DNA of 64,000 bases from UBA1858 sp964636225 (GTDB lineage: Bacteria > Pseudomonadota > Gammaproteobacteria > UBA4575). Numbering within the stretch: the stretch's first letter is position 1; every line of letters starts with the position of its first letter. Shown here piece by piece: positions 9,312 through 18,592 of this stretch. Location of the stretch: contig CAZWQM010000004.1 in the NCBI GenBank assembly GCA_964636225.1, positions 62,001 through 126,000 on the forward strand, written 5' to 3'. A program made the translations under genes and the position numbers. The notes under the pieces are model-generated. The model was not told the DNA's origin. It ran no database searches and saw nothing but the letters and a program-made list of their open reading frames with translations.

Positions 9312-10301
9312 ATGTTGAAAGCGTTATCTATTCTGTTTATAGCAGCGATTGTCACTGCCAGTCTGTTTGCGCATAAAATTGATCGTTACATAAATAGTCC
9401 AATCAGTAACTCCAAAGATGTTGTAGAAATCGTTGTTGATGACGGAGCTACTTTTAATCAGGTGAGTCGCAGTCTTGTGGAATCCGGATTCATTACACAT
9501 CCCTTATATTTCAAGCTACTGGCGATGTATGAGGAGAAGACACAAAAAATAAAATCCGGAGAGTACCGATTCAGCTCTTCGCAATCACCAACTCAGATCC
9601 TGGATGATCTTGTGCAGGGTAAAATCAAGCAGTACAAATTGACCATTATTGAAGGCAAGCGTTTTCATGATTTCTTTCAACAGTTGCAGGATCACCCTAA
9701 AATCACACGAGTGATTGAAGACATTGATACGATAAAAAAACAACTGGATATTGAGCAGGATAGTCTGGAAGGTTTGTTTTTCGCTGATACCTACACTTTT
9801 TCATCGGGTACAAAAGACATTGACCTGCTTCGCCAAAGTTATTATCTGTTAAGGGATTATTTGAATCAGGAGTGGCCCCATCGAAGTGAAGAATCTTTTG
9901 TTTCGAGTCCGTATGAGGCGCTGATATTGGCCTCTATTGTTGAAAAAGAGACTTCTGTCGATTCTGAACGTCCGGTGATAGCTGGAGTGTTTATTTCACG
10001 CCTTAAGAAAAAAATGCCTCTGCAGACAGACCCTACTGTGATTTATGGTCTGGGAGCAAGTTTTGATGGCAATTTAACACGTAAACATTTGGAGACAGAT
10101 AATCCTTATAATACCTATACACGTCGCGGACTGCCGCCTTCACCTATTGCCCTGATAGGGAAAGCTGCCATAAACGCAGTATTACATCCAGAAATTACCG
10201 GCGACCTGTATTTTGTATCCAGAAATGACGGTACACATCACTTCTCTAAAACTTACACGGAACATCTCACAGCAGTGCGAAAGTATCAACTAAAGAAATA
10301 A
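9312..10301 (+). CDS. mltG: Endolytic murein transglycosylase MltG (YceG)
   Basis: MltG cuts nascent peptidoglycan strands at the inner membrane and so sets chain length. The 329-residue protein starts with a single N-terminal membrane anchor (about 4-20), followed by a LysM-like region and the YceG catalytic domain. The catalytic glutamate is in ASIVEKETS, and the conserved stretches LQTDPTVIYGLG and NPYNTYTRRGLPPSPI are present. It starts 3 bases after pabC and ends 2 bases before tmk, so the three genes are almost certainly co-transcribed. Confidence 0.96.
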   Translation: MLKALSILFIAAIVTASLFAHKIDRYINSPISNSKDVVEIVVDDGATFNQVSRSLVESGFITHPLYFKLLAMYEEKTQKIKSGEYRFSSSQSPTQILDDLVQGKIKQYKLTIIEGKRFHDFFQQLQDHPKITRVIEDIDTIKKQLDIEQDSLEGLFFADTYTFSSGTKDIDLLRQSYYLLRDYLNQEWPHRSEESFVSSPYEALILASIVEKETSVDSERPVIAGVFISRLKKKMPLQTDPTVIYGLGASFDGNLTRKHLETDNPYNTYTRRGLPPSPIALIGKAAINAVLHPEITGDLYFVSRNDGTHHFSKTYTEHLTAVRKYQLKK

Positions 10302-10303
10302 GT

Positions 10304-10927
10304 ATGGATGCTCGTTTCATAACTCTGGAAGGCATTGAAGGTTGTGGTAAAACTACCCAGCTGGATTTTGTGGTTGAGTATCTGCAAACTAGAGGCATTG
10401 AAGTTGTCAAAACCCGAGAGCCTGGTGGCACTCTGGTTGGTGAAAGAATTCGCGAGATACTTTTAGATGATGAATTGCCCGCAATGCAAATGGATACCGA
10501 ACTTATGTTGATGTTTGCGGCCAGAATCGAACATGTCAAAACTGTGATAGAACCCGCGTTAGAAAAAAACATCTGGGTTGTGTGTGATCGCTTTTACGAT
10601 GCCACTTATGCTTATCAGGGATACGGCAGGGAAATAGATTTAAAGCGGATTGATTTGCTTAAGCAGTTTTCCATAAACAACCTGGTACCAGATTTAACCT
10701 TGCTGCTGGATGTTACTCTAGAGGTGAGTCAGCAAAGGGTCGTCCAGCGCGGTAGTAAAGATCGTTTCGAGAATGAAAAAATTGAATTTTACCAAAAAGT
10801 AAGAGCCGGTTACTTGGAGATTGCCAGTCAGCATCCACAACGCGTTATTACGCTTGATGCCACAGATTCGATTCAACAGGTTCAGCTATCAATTCAGGAA
10901 AAACTGGATGATTTAATTAGTGGATAG
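10304..10927 (+). CDS. tmk: Thymidylate kinase
   Basis: Tmk phosphorylates dTMP to dTDP for DNA synthesis. The 207-residue protein has the P-loop EGIEGCGKTTQ at the N-terminus, the DR(Y/F) motif in VCDRFYDATYAYQG, and the TREPGGT substrate loop. The 3' end overlaps holB by 8 bases, so the two are translationally coupled, the usual tmk-holB arrangement. Confidence 0.97.
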   Translation: MDARFITLEGIEGCGKTTQLDFVVEYLQTRGIEVVKTREPGGTLVGERIREILLDDELPAMQMDTELMLMFAARIEHVKTVIEPALEKNIWVVCDRFYDATYAYQGYGREIDLKRIDLLKQFSINNLVPDLTLLLDVTLEVSQQRVVQRGSKDRFENEKIEFYQKVRAGYLEIASQHPQRVITLDATDSIQQVQLSIQEKLDDLISG

Positions 10928-11912
10928 ACAAATTTATCCGTGGCAACAAACTCAATGGGAATTCTTTACCCGCATTCGGCATTCCGATTCTATACCTCAT
11001 GCGCTGTTGTTAAGCGGGTCTGAAGGCGTAGGCAAGCATGCATTTGCGAGAATATTAGCCGCCTCCATTTTATGCATACAGGTTAATGAAAACGGTTTTG
11101 CCTGTGGCTCATGTAAACACTGCCAGCTGATAGGAGCTGGGACTTATCCTGATTTTGTGCATTTACATCGAAGTGAAGAAAGCAGCACGATCACAGTCGA
11201 TGACATACGGAATTTAATTAGTAAAATTCACCTTACGCGCCATTTTGAGGCAAAAAAAATTGCGCTTATCGAATATGCAGAAAATATGAACGCCAGTGCA
11301 GCAAATGCGCTATTGAAAACCTTGGAAGAGCCACCAGATGAAACCTTGATACTGTTGGTTACAAGCTCACCATTGGAATTGCCGGCGACTATTCGCAGTC
11401 GTTGTCAATTTGTTGCATTTCATTCACCCACAGAAGAGCAGTCGTTGTCCTGGCTAAATCATCAAGTGAATGATGTCGATTGGAAACCGCTGCTAAGAAT
11501 GGCACAAGGTGCACCATTACGGGCCATGCAGTACCATGAAACTGAACTTTTAGATCAGCGCATTCGGGTTATCAAGGGATTTCTGGAAGTTTTTGAAGCC
11601 GATTCCGACCCGGTTGAAATTGCCGCCCGAATTGAAAGCATCCCTTTTTTGCTCTGTTTTCAATGGATTCAAACAGTTATTGTCGATTTATTACGAATTA
11701 AAGGGGCAGAAAACCCAATAACGCTCGAAAATCCCGACTTTTATCGGTCATTACTTGCCTTGGCACCGCGGATGCAAGTACCTTTACTCTTGGAGTTCTG
11801 GGAATTGGTCAATGAGCGCAAAAGGATTTTTAACATCAGCCTGAATCAACGTTTATTTGCGGAATCGCTGTTGTTGCGGAGTCGCAAACTGGCATTGACA
11901 CATTCAATTTAA
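10920..11912 (+). CDS. holB: DNA polymerase III subunit delta'
   Basis: The delta' subunit is part of the clamp loader that places the beta sliding clamp on primed DNA. The 330-residue AAA+-fold protein has a P-loop-like GSEGVGKHAF, the zinc-binding cysteines CGSCKHC (with an upstream Cys), and the SRC motif in TIRSRCQF. The start is GTG and overlaps the end of tmk. It is followed after 29 bases by the PilZ gene, the normal gammaproteobacterial order. Confidence 0.96.
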   Translation: MDRQIYPWQQTQWEFFTRIRHSDSIPHALLLSGSEGVGKHAFARILAASILCIQVNENGFACGSCKHCQLIGAGTYPDFVHLHRSEESSTITVDDIRNLISKIHLTRHFEAKKIALIEYAENMNASAANALLKTLEEPPDETLILLVTSSPLELPATIRSRCQFVAFHSPTEEQSLSWLNHQVNDVDWKPLLRMAQGAPLRAMQYHETELLDQRIRVIKGFLEVFEADSDPVEIAARIESIPFLLCFQWIQTVIVDLLRIKGAENPITLENPDFYRSLLALAPRMQVPLLLEFWELVNERKRIFNISLNQRLFAESLLLRSRKLALTHSI

Positions 11913-11941
11913 ATACAGAAATGGTTTAGAGAAGATTAACT

Positions 11942-12286
11942 ATGGAAAACGGTGGAAGAGGAATAATTTCCCTTGCGATTAAGGATAAAGGCTCGCTATA
12001 TGCCTCATATATCCCATTTGTGAAAAATGGTGGACTGTTTATACCCACGAGTAAGCATTTCAATTTGGGTGAAGAAGTGTTCATGTTACTCACATTAATG
12101 GAAGAGTCTGAAAGAATTCCTGTTGCGGGACAGGTCATATGGATAACTCCCCAGGGTTCTCAAGGGAACCGAACCACTGGGATTGGGGTCCAATTCAGTA
12201 GTTAGGATAATGGCGAGACACGTACAAAGATTGAAGCATTGTTAGGTGGTGCATTACAGGCGGACACGCCTAAGCACACTATGTAA
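11942..12286 (+). pseudogene. pilZ: PilZ-domain protein interrupted by an in-frame amber codon
   Basis: This is the PilZ protein that normally follows holB, a type IV pilus biogenesis factor of the non-canonical PilZ class. Reading from the ATG at 11942 gives KNGGLFIPTSKHF, VFMLLTLME, AGQVIWITPQGSQGNR and GIGVQFSS, then TAG at 12203-12205. Beyond the TAG, the same frame continues for 26 codons (DNGETRTKIEALLGG...DTPKHTM) to TAA at 12284-12286. This tail matches the conserved end of the family as I remember the Pseudomonas protein, which also ends in THTM. So codon 88 of 114 appears to have become a stop. The product would be 87 residues unless the stop is suppressed or is a sequence error. 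Confidence 0.85.
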
Positions 12287-12373
12287 GTTACGCTTTGGTA
12301 TCAATGGTTTGCTTTCCAAATGACTAAAAATATAAAATAGCACGAGATAAATAACGAATAACCTGAAAAAGTA

Positions 12374-15220
12374 ATGAGCCATAATAACAGCCAACACATT
12401 TATGGCGTCAATGCAGAATATATAGAATCGCTCTACCAGCAATACCTTGAAGATCCCGCCTCTGTCTGTGATTCCTGGCAGTATTACTTCGCACAGCTGG
12501 ATGTTAATCATGATGCAAAGTTGCAAGCCAGCCACCAAACTATTCGAGAGAATTTTGCCCATAACCTGAGTTCCAGGAAAAATCAGACGGCTCATGTGCC
12601 GTCATTTCCAGAACAAAATCATCAGGAAAAACAAAGAGCCGTATTACGTCTTATTCGTGCATACCGACGTTTAGGGCATCGTCAGGCAGATATCGATCCA
12701 CTCTATGGAGAAGAACGTATTCAAATCGATCTTCTTGACCCGGAAAATCATGGACTAACCTCTGCGGATCTGGATGATAAGTTTTTTACCTGGGAAAAAG
12801 AAACCGAAGACAGACAGTCTCTCAGCTCAATCATCAATCTTATGTCCTCGACCTACTGTGGAAGCATAGGTGCTGAAACTGAACACGTGTCGGACCCCGA
12901 TCAAAAACGATGGCTGCGCAAGTACATGGAAACCAAGTTTACCAGCATGACATTAAGCCATGAAAAAAAGAAACATGTACTCACAAGATTGATTGCTGCG
13001 AATTCACTGGAAACCTATTTGCACCGCAAATATATCGGACAGAAGCGATTTTCACTGGAAGGTGGTACCAGTCTTATTCCATTGCTGGATACATTAATTG
13101 AAAAGGCCGGTGAACAGGATGTAAAAGAAGTGATTATCGGAATGGCTCACCGCGGACGTCTTAACGTGCTTGTTAACATTATGGGCAAGAGTCCACAAGA
13201 TCTGTTTGAAGAGTTCGAAGGTAATGTGGATATCGAATTTGGCTCCGGTGATGTTAAATATCACAAGGGATATTCAATCGATCTGAAAACGCCTAAAAAA
13301 CCTATTCATGCAGTGCTGGCCTTTAATCCTTCGCACCTCGAAATAATTAATCCTGTTGTGGAAGGATCAGTACGTGCAAGGCAGGAGCGGCGCAAAGATA
13401 GTGATCGTAAAAAAGTTATACCCGTGCTGATTCATGGAGATGCGGCCTTTGCCGGACAAGGTGTAGTAATGGAAACACTCAATTTGTCCAGTACTAAAGG
13501 TTATACCACGGGTGGGACAATTCATATTGTAATTAATAACCAGATCGGGTTTACCACCAGTGATCCGCTGGACTCGCGATCAACTTTATATTGCACAGAT
13601 GTTGCAAAAATGGTGCAGGCCCCCATATTTCATGTAAACGGTGATGACCCTGAAGCCGTCGTGTTTGCCACTCAGCTTGCGATGGACTATCGCATGAAGT
13701 ATTCACGTGATGTAGTGATTGATTTGATTTGTTATCGTCGTCATGGACATTCAGAGGCAGACGAGCCCTCCATAACACAGCCGTTGATGTATCAACGTAT
13801 TCGTACTAAAGACCGTGTGGATCAAATTTATTATCAGCAATTACTGGATGAAAATGTTCTGCAGCCGGGTGCATACGAACGAATTGAAAAAGAATACATA
13901 GAACGATTGAATATAGGCAAGCCTGTATGTACTGCAATTGCCCAAAGAAGCCGTACCAAGTTTGTTGTGGATTATCATCCTTTCAAGGGGACTCACTGGA
14001 AAGATCCAGCCAAAACGGTGATCAAAAACGAATTGATAGAGCAAATTGGTCGGGTTGTTTGCACGGTTCCTAAAGGGTTTAGTGTGCACAGTAATGTTCA
14101 GAAGATTATTGATCAACGCAAACAAATGGCCAAAGGCGAGCTTCCGGTGGACTGGGGGTTTGCTGAAATGCTGGCCTATGGTTCGCTCATAAAGCAAGGT
14201 TATCCAATACGTCTATCGGGGCAGGATAGTGTGCGCGGTACTTTCTCACACAGACATTGTGCTTACCATGATCAGAAAACCGGTGATATTTATATACCAC
14301 TGCGAAATCTATTCAAAGGGCAGGTGCAATTTCTTCCAATTAACAGTTTGTTGTCTGAAGCTGCTGTGCTGGGTTATGAAGTAGGTTATGCAACTTCGGA
14401 ACCCAATTCGCTGGTGATATGGGAAGCGCAGTTTGGTGATTTTGCCAATAACGCACAAGTGATTATTGATCAGTTCTTAAGTTCCTCAGAGGCAAAATGG
14501 CAACGTTACTGTGGTCTGGTATTGTTTCTACCTCATGGATACGATGGTCAGGGTCCTGAGCATTCATCGGCACGTATGGAAAGGTATTTGCAATTGTGTG
14601 CTGAGGAAAATATGCAAGTGTGTATTCCAACGACGCCCGCACAGCACTTCCACTTATTGCGTCGACAAATGTTACGTCAATACAGAAAGCCGTTAATTGT
14701 CTTTACACCTAAGAGTCTTTTGCGCCATCCAAAATCATCTTCTTCATTAAGTGAATTTACAGAAGGCAAATTTAAACAAATCATCACCACTTATGATGAT
14801 GCTAATTTTTCTAAAGTAACAAAACTACTGCTTTGTGCGGGCAAGGTATATTACGATCTGCTAGAGCAAAAACTCGAGCACAAATTAACACACATTGAAA
14901 TTATAAGAATTGAGCAATTATATCCTTTCCCTAATGAAGAAATAAAAGCACAATTGGCTAAGTTCAAGCATGTTTCAAATATTGTGTGGGTTCAGGAAGA
15001 ACCAAGAAATCAGGGCGCCTGGTTCTATATGCAATCACGCAGGAATTTGCCTGATTGTATCTATCCAAATCAGAAGCTACAGTATGTGGGACGTGATTAT
15101 TCTGCCTCACCGGCAGCAGGTTATATGCAATTGCACCGTCAGCAACAAAGCCAATTAGTCAAGGAGGCACTGGGGCTGGCTGGGGAAGCCAAAAGCGTTG
15201 AACTTAAAAGTGTCAGTTAA
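12374..15220 (+). CDS. sucA: 2-oxoglutarate dehydrogenase E1 component
   Basis: SucA is the thiamine-diphosphate-dependent decarboxylase of the TCA-cycle 2-oxoglutarate dehydrogenase complex. At 948 residues it is the usual length. The N-terminal motif EYIESLYQQYLEDPASV, the VIIGMAHRGRLNVL region, the ThDP motif around HGDAAFAGQGVV...NNQIGFTT, and GYDGQGPEHSSAR are all typical. It is followed after 19 bases by sucB and then lpd, so the whole complex is one transcription unit. The sdh genes that often precede it are not in the window. Confidence 0.98.
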   Translation: MSHNNSQHIYGVNAEYIESLYQQYLEDPASVCDSWQYYFAQLDVNHDAKLQASHQTIRENFAHNLSSRKNQTAHVPSFPEQNHQEKQRAVLRLIRAYRRLGHRQADIDPLYGEERIQIDLLDPENHGLTSADLDDKFFTWEKETEDRQSLSSIINLMSSTYCGSIGAETEHVSDPDQKRWLRKYMETKFTSMTLSHEKKKHVLTRLIAANSLETYLHRKYIGQKRFSLEGGTSLIPLLDTLIEKAGEQDVKEVIIGMAHRGRLNVLVNIMGKSPQDLFEEFEGNVDIEFGSGDVKYHKGYSIDLKTPKKPIHAVLAFNPSHLEIINPVVEGSVRARQERRKDSDRKKVIPVLIHGDAAFAGQGVVMETLNLSSTKGYTTGGTIHIVINNQIGFTTSDPLDSRSTLYCTDVAKMVQAPIFHVNGDDPEAVVFATQLAMDYRMKYSRDVVIDLICYRRHGHSEADEPSITQPLMYQRIRTKDRVDQIYYQQLLDENVLQPGAYERIEKEYIERLNIGKPVCTAIAQRSRTKFVVDYHPFKGTHWKDPAKTVIKNELIEQIGRVVCTVPKGFSVHSNVQKIIDQRKQMAKGELPVDWGFAEMLAYGSLIKQGYPIRLSGQDSVRGTFSHRHCAYHDQKTGDIYIPLRNLFKGQVQFLPINSLLSEAAVLGYEVGYATSEPNSLVIWEAQFGDFANNAQVIIDQFLSSSEAKWQRYCGLVLFLPHGYDGQGPEHSSARMERYLQLCAEENMQVCIPTTPAQHFHLLRRQMLRQYRKPLIVFTPKSLLRHPKSSSSLSEFTEGKFKQIITTYDDANFSKVTKLLLCAGKVYYDLLEQKLEHKLTHIEIIRIEQLYPFPNEEIKAQLAKFKHVSNIVWVQEEPRNQGAWFYMQSRRNLPDCIYPNQKLQYVGRDYSASPAAGYMQLHRQQQSQLVKEALGLAGEAKSVELKSVS

Positions 15221-15239
15221 CATAACTTAAGGATCTACA

Positions 15240-16469
15240 TTGACAGTTGATATAAAAATACCTGAATTTTCTGAATCAATTAGCGAAGGTACAATCAGCG
15301 CGTGGTTGAAAAAAACGGGGGATGAAGTTGTTGAGGGAGAAACACTGGCTGAAGTAGAAACTGATAAAGTGCTACTTGAAATCCCTTCTCCTGCAAGCGG
15401 TGTGATAGAAAAAATAATCAAGAATGAGAATGAAAGTGTCACCAGCCTTGAAATAATCGGTCAGCTGAGCGAAACCGGTAAGAGTGCGGCAACAGCAAAA
15501 CCGGATAAGGCACCTGAGCAAGAAAAAACTCAGGAAAAAGCTCAGAAAGGAAAGACGCAATCTGTATCAGATGTTAAAAATAACGAATCAAACGATTACA
15601 AAAAAACCAGTCCTGCAGTGAGAAAATTGCTGGATGAAAATTCTCTCAAAACCACTGATGTAGAAGCCAGTGGAAAAAATAACCGGATTACTAAACAGGA
15701 TGTTGTGACAGCGTCACAGTCCAAGCCAATGTCAGCAAAAGCGCCGTCTTCCGAGGACATTGACACACAAAAAGAAATTGAACGCGTACCGATGAGTAGT
15801 CTGCGTAAGAGAATTTCAGATCGATTGGTCTCTGCGCAGCAGGAATACGCCATGTTAACCACTTTCAATGAAGTTAACATGCAAGAGATACTATCAATTC
15901 GAGAAAAAAATAAAGAGAGGTTTCAAGAGCAGCACGGCGTAAAACTCGGATTTATGTCATTTTTTGTTTTAGCTGCGGTCGAGGCGTTAAACGAATATCC
16001 GGTTATCAATGCTTCGGTTGAAAATAATGACATTATCTATCATCGTTATGTCGACGTGGGTATTGCCGTCAGTGCGAAGCGCGGTCTGGTTGTTCCTGTT
16101 GTGCGTAATGCTGATACTAAATCGTTGTCTTCAATTGAGATTGAAATTAATCAGCTTGCAGCAAAGGCAAGGGATAATAAGCTGACGATTGATGAGCTTA
16201 ATGGTGGCACTTTTACTATTACTAATGGTGGTGTGTTTGGCTCCATGATGTCTACGCCGATAATTAATCCTCCTCAGAGTGCGATATTGGGGATGCATGC
16301 TATCGAAAAACGGCCAATTGTAGTGGATGATGAAATAAAAATTGCACCTATGATGTATTTAGCGCTCTCTTATGATCATCGTATAATAGATGGTCGCGAA
16401 GCCGTACTGTTCTTGTCTCATATCAAGAGAATCATCGAAGATCCTGTTCAATTGTTATTGCACCTATAA
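15240..16469 (+). CDS. sucB: Dihydrolipoyl succinyltransferase, E2 component
   Basis: SucB carries the lipoyl arm and transfers succinyl to CoA. The lipoyl domain (1-75) has the modified Lys43 in VETDKVLLEI. A charged, flexible linker (about 80-120) rich in Lys, Glu and Gln follows. The peripheral subunit-binding domain (SPAVRKLLDEN) comes next, and the catalytic domain ends with SYDHRIIDGREA. The start is TTG at 15240, preceded by AAGGA. There is no ATG before the lipoyl domain, so this start is needed. lpd follows one base later. Confidence 0.97.
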   Translation: MTVDIKIPEFSESISEGTISAWLKKTGDEVVEGETLAEVETDKVLLEIPSPASGVIEKIIKNENESVTSLEIIGQLSETGKSAATAKPDKAPEQEKTQEKAQKGKTQSVSDVKNNESNDYKKTSPAVRKLLDENSLKTTDVEASGKNNRITKQDVVTASQSKPMSAKAPSSEDIDTQKEIERVPMSSLRKRISDRLVSAQQEYAMLTTFNEVNMQEILSIREKNKERFQEQHGVKLGFMSFFVLAAVEALNEYPVINASVENNDIIYHRYVDVGIAVSAKRGLVVPVVRNADTKSLSSIEIEINQLAAKARDNKLTIDELNGGTFTITNGGVFGSMMSTPIINPPQSAILGMHAIEKRPIVVDDEIKIAPMMYLALSYDHRIIDGREAVLFLSHIKRIIEDPVQLLLHL

Positions 16470-16470
16470 A

Positions 16471-17889
16471 ATGGATAAATCGAATTTTAATGTTGTTGTT
16501 ATTGGGGCCGGACCGGCAGGATATGTATGTGCCATACGTTGTGCCCAACTTGGGTTGTCCGTAGCTTGTGTTGATGAATGGTGTGATAAAAATAACAAAC
16601 CCAGTCCAGGCGGAACCTGTCTGAATGTCGGCTGCATTCCTTCCAAGGCGTTACTGGATTCAAGTCATCACTATTCCTTCATAACCAAGCAGGCGCAAGA
16701 GCATGGTATAAATATACCAGAATGCAGTGTTGATATTGACACAATGTTGCAACGCAAAGACAAGATTGTGAAGACACTCACCACTGGTGTTAAAGGGTTG
16801 TTGAAAAAAAATAAAGTAACCTTTTTTCATGGTCGTGCTCGCATTGGAGAGAATAAAGAAGTGCACGTGACTCAGTCTGATAGCAATCAAGTTATTGTTG
16901 CTGATTCAATAGTTATCGCGACGGGCTCCAAACCTTTGGAACTGGATTTCCTGCCTATTGATCAAACACGTATTGTTGATTCCACGGGTGCATTGGAGCT
17001 AAAAGAAGTACCTAAACATTTGGGTGTGATTGGTGCTGGTGTCATTGGTCTGGAAATGGCCAGTGTTTGGAGCCGTTTGGGTGCCAAAGTCACTATATGG
17101 GAAGCGTCAGATCGTTTTCTTGCAAACGTTGATAAGGATATAGCAGAACAGGCAAGTAAGATTATTTCCAAACAAGGGATAGACATACAACTTAATAGCA
17201 AAGTGCAGGCTGCGAATAAAAATGACGCATCTGTAAATGTCACAGTCGCCGATGCCGAAGGTAGTTACGAAATAGAAGTGGATTGTTTGCTGGTGGCGAT
17301 TGGCCGTGTGGCAAATACGGAAAATCTAGGTTTAAATAACGCACGTGTGCAGCTGGACAAGCGAGGCTTTATAGAAGTTGATAGCGAGTGGAAGACCAAC
17401 ATAGAGGGTATCTATGCGATTGGTGACGTCATTGGTGGAGCGATGCTTGCACATAAAGGTTCAGAAGAGGGTGTTGCACTTGCAGAACGACTAGTGGATC
17501 AGCTCGGACATGTAAACTATGAAGCGATCCCGTGGGTCATCTATACCTGGCCTGAAATTGCCTGGACTGGTGCTAATGAACAACAGCTGCAGGCGGACAA
17601 AATTGAGTACAAAGTTGGGACGTTCCCGTTCATGGCGTTGGGACGTGCGCGTGCCATGGGTGATGTTGAGGGGACGATTAAGATTCTAGCAGACGCCAAT
17701 ACAGATAGGCTGTTGGGCGTACATATTATAGGTCCAAATGCTTCTGAATTAATTGCTGAGGCTGTCGTTGCGTTAGAGTCTGAATTGACAGCAGAAGATT
17801 TGGCAAGAACCATACATGGTCACCCTACCTTGTCAGAAGGTATGCATGAGGCTGCGTTAGATGTTGACGGGAGAGCAATTCATTACTAA
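16471..17889 (+). CDS. lpd: Dihydrolipoyl dehydrogenase, E3 component
   Basis: Lpd reoxidises the lipoyl groups of 2-oxoacid dehydrogenases with FAD and NAD. The 472-residue protein has the FAD motif VIGAGPAGYVCAIR, the redox-active disulfide Cys50/Cys55 in GGTCLNVGCIPSK, an NAD motif at VIGAGVIGLEMASVW, and the C-terminal catalytic HGHPTLSE. The open frame extends upstream to 16390 inside sucB, but the ATG at 16471 gives the standard N-terminus. Its position directly after sucB implies service to the 2-oxoglutarate complex, and possibly to others in the cell. Confidence 0.97.
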   Translation: MDKSNFNVVVIGAGPAGYVCAIRCAQLGLSVACVDEWCDKNNKPSPGGTCLNVGCIPSKALLDSSHHYSFITKQAQEHGINIPECSVDIDTMLQRKDKIVKTLTTGVKGLLKKNKVTFFHGRARIGENKEVHVTQSDSNQVIVADSIVIATGSKPLELDFLPIDQTRIVDSTGALELKEVPKHLGVIGAGVIGLEMASVWSRLGAKVTIWEASDRFLANVDKDIAEQASKIISKQGIDIQLNSKVQAANKNDASVNVTVADAEGSYEIEVDCLLVAIGRVANTENLGLNNARVQLDKRGFIEVDSEWKTNIEGIYAIGDVIGGAMLAHKGSEEGVALAERLVDQLGHVNYEAIPWVIYTWPEIAWTGANEQQLQADKIEYKVGTFPFMALGRARAMGDVEGTIKILADANTDRLLGVHIIGPNASELIAEAVVALESELTAEDLARTIHGHPTLSEGMHEAALDVDGRAIHY

Positions 17890-17917
17890 TTCTGAATAGT
17901 AATGCTACTTAGATTTT

Positions 17918-18517
17918 ATGCCTATAAATGTAAAGTTAGATAGCAATCTAATTAAAGTACCACTATTAATACTTTTTTTATTACCCCTGGTGATGGCTGC
18001 CTGGCAGTTTTATAACGACACACTTGGTGTTAACCCTATTGAAAAAAACACTCATATTACGGGTGAGTGGGCGTTGCGTTTATTGCTGATTACTTTGGCT
18101 ATCAGTCCTGCGAGAAAAATTTTCAGAATCAATGGACTCATTCACCTGCGTCGCCTCTTCGGTCTGCTTAGTTTTTTTTATGCGCTCAGCCACTTGCTGA
18201 TCTATGCAATTCTTGATCAATGGCTGGAGTGGCAGGCTATTATTGATGATATAAAAGACCGTCCCTATATTACTATCGGCTTTGCTGCCTTTGTCATGCT
18301 GATCCCGCTGGCAATCACTTCCACAGATGATATGCAACACAAACTCCAGAATACCTGGGTGAGACTGCACAAGCTAATTTATGTAATTTCGATATTTGCT
18401 ATACTGCACTTCTGGTGGCTGGTCAAAGCAGATATTCTGGAGCCTCTGATCTATGCTTTAATCCTCGCGAGTTTATTGGGATATCGCATATTCAATCGCT
18501 GGCTGGCATCTGTGTAA
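17918..18517 (+). CDS. msrQ: Heme-binding membrane subunit MsrQ (YedZ)
   Basis: MsrQ is the inner-membrane b-type heme protein that passes electrons to the periplasmic methionine sulfoxide reductase MsrP. The 199-residue sequence has about five to six hydrophobic segments. It contains the ferric-reductase-like motifs ITGEWALRLLLITLAISPAR, LRRLFGL, and histidines in YALSHLL and VRLHKLIYV...LHFWW. The family is clear. Its usual partner msrP is not adjacent: upstream is lpd and downstream is bioA. Confidence 0.92.
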   Translation: MPINVKLDSNLIKVPLLILFLLPLVMAAWQFYNDTLGVNPIEKNTHITGEWALRLLLITLAISPARKIFRINGLIHLRRLFGLLSFFYALSHLLIYAILDQWLEWQAIIDDIKDRPYITIGFAAFVMLIPLAITSTDDMQHKLQNTWVRLHKLIYVISIFAILHFWWLVKADILEPLIYALILASLLGYRIFNRWLASV

Positions 18518-18592
18518 ACTCACCGTATTCACGACAACTTTTAAATTCATTGAATCGTTTTGTGTGTGCTTTAACAGGGAGGCCTGCCTTCG

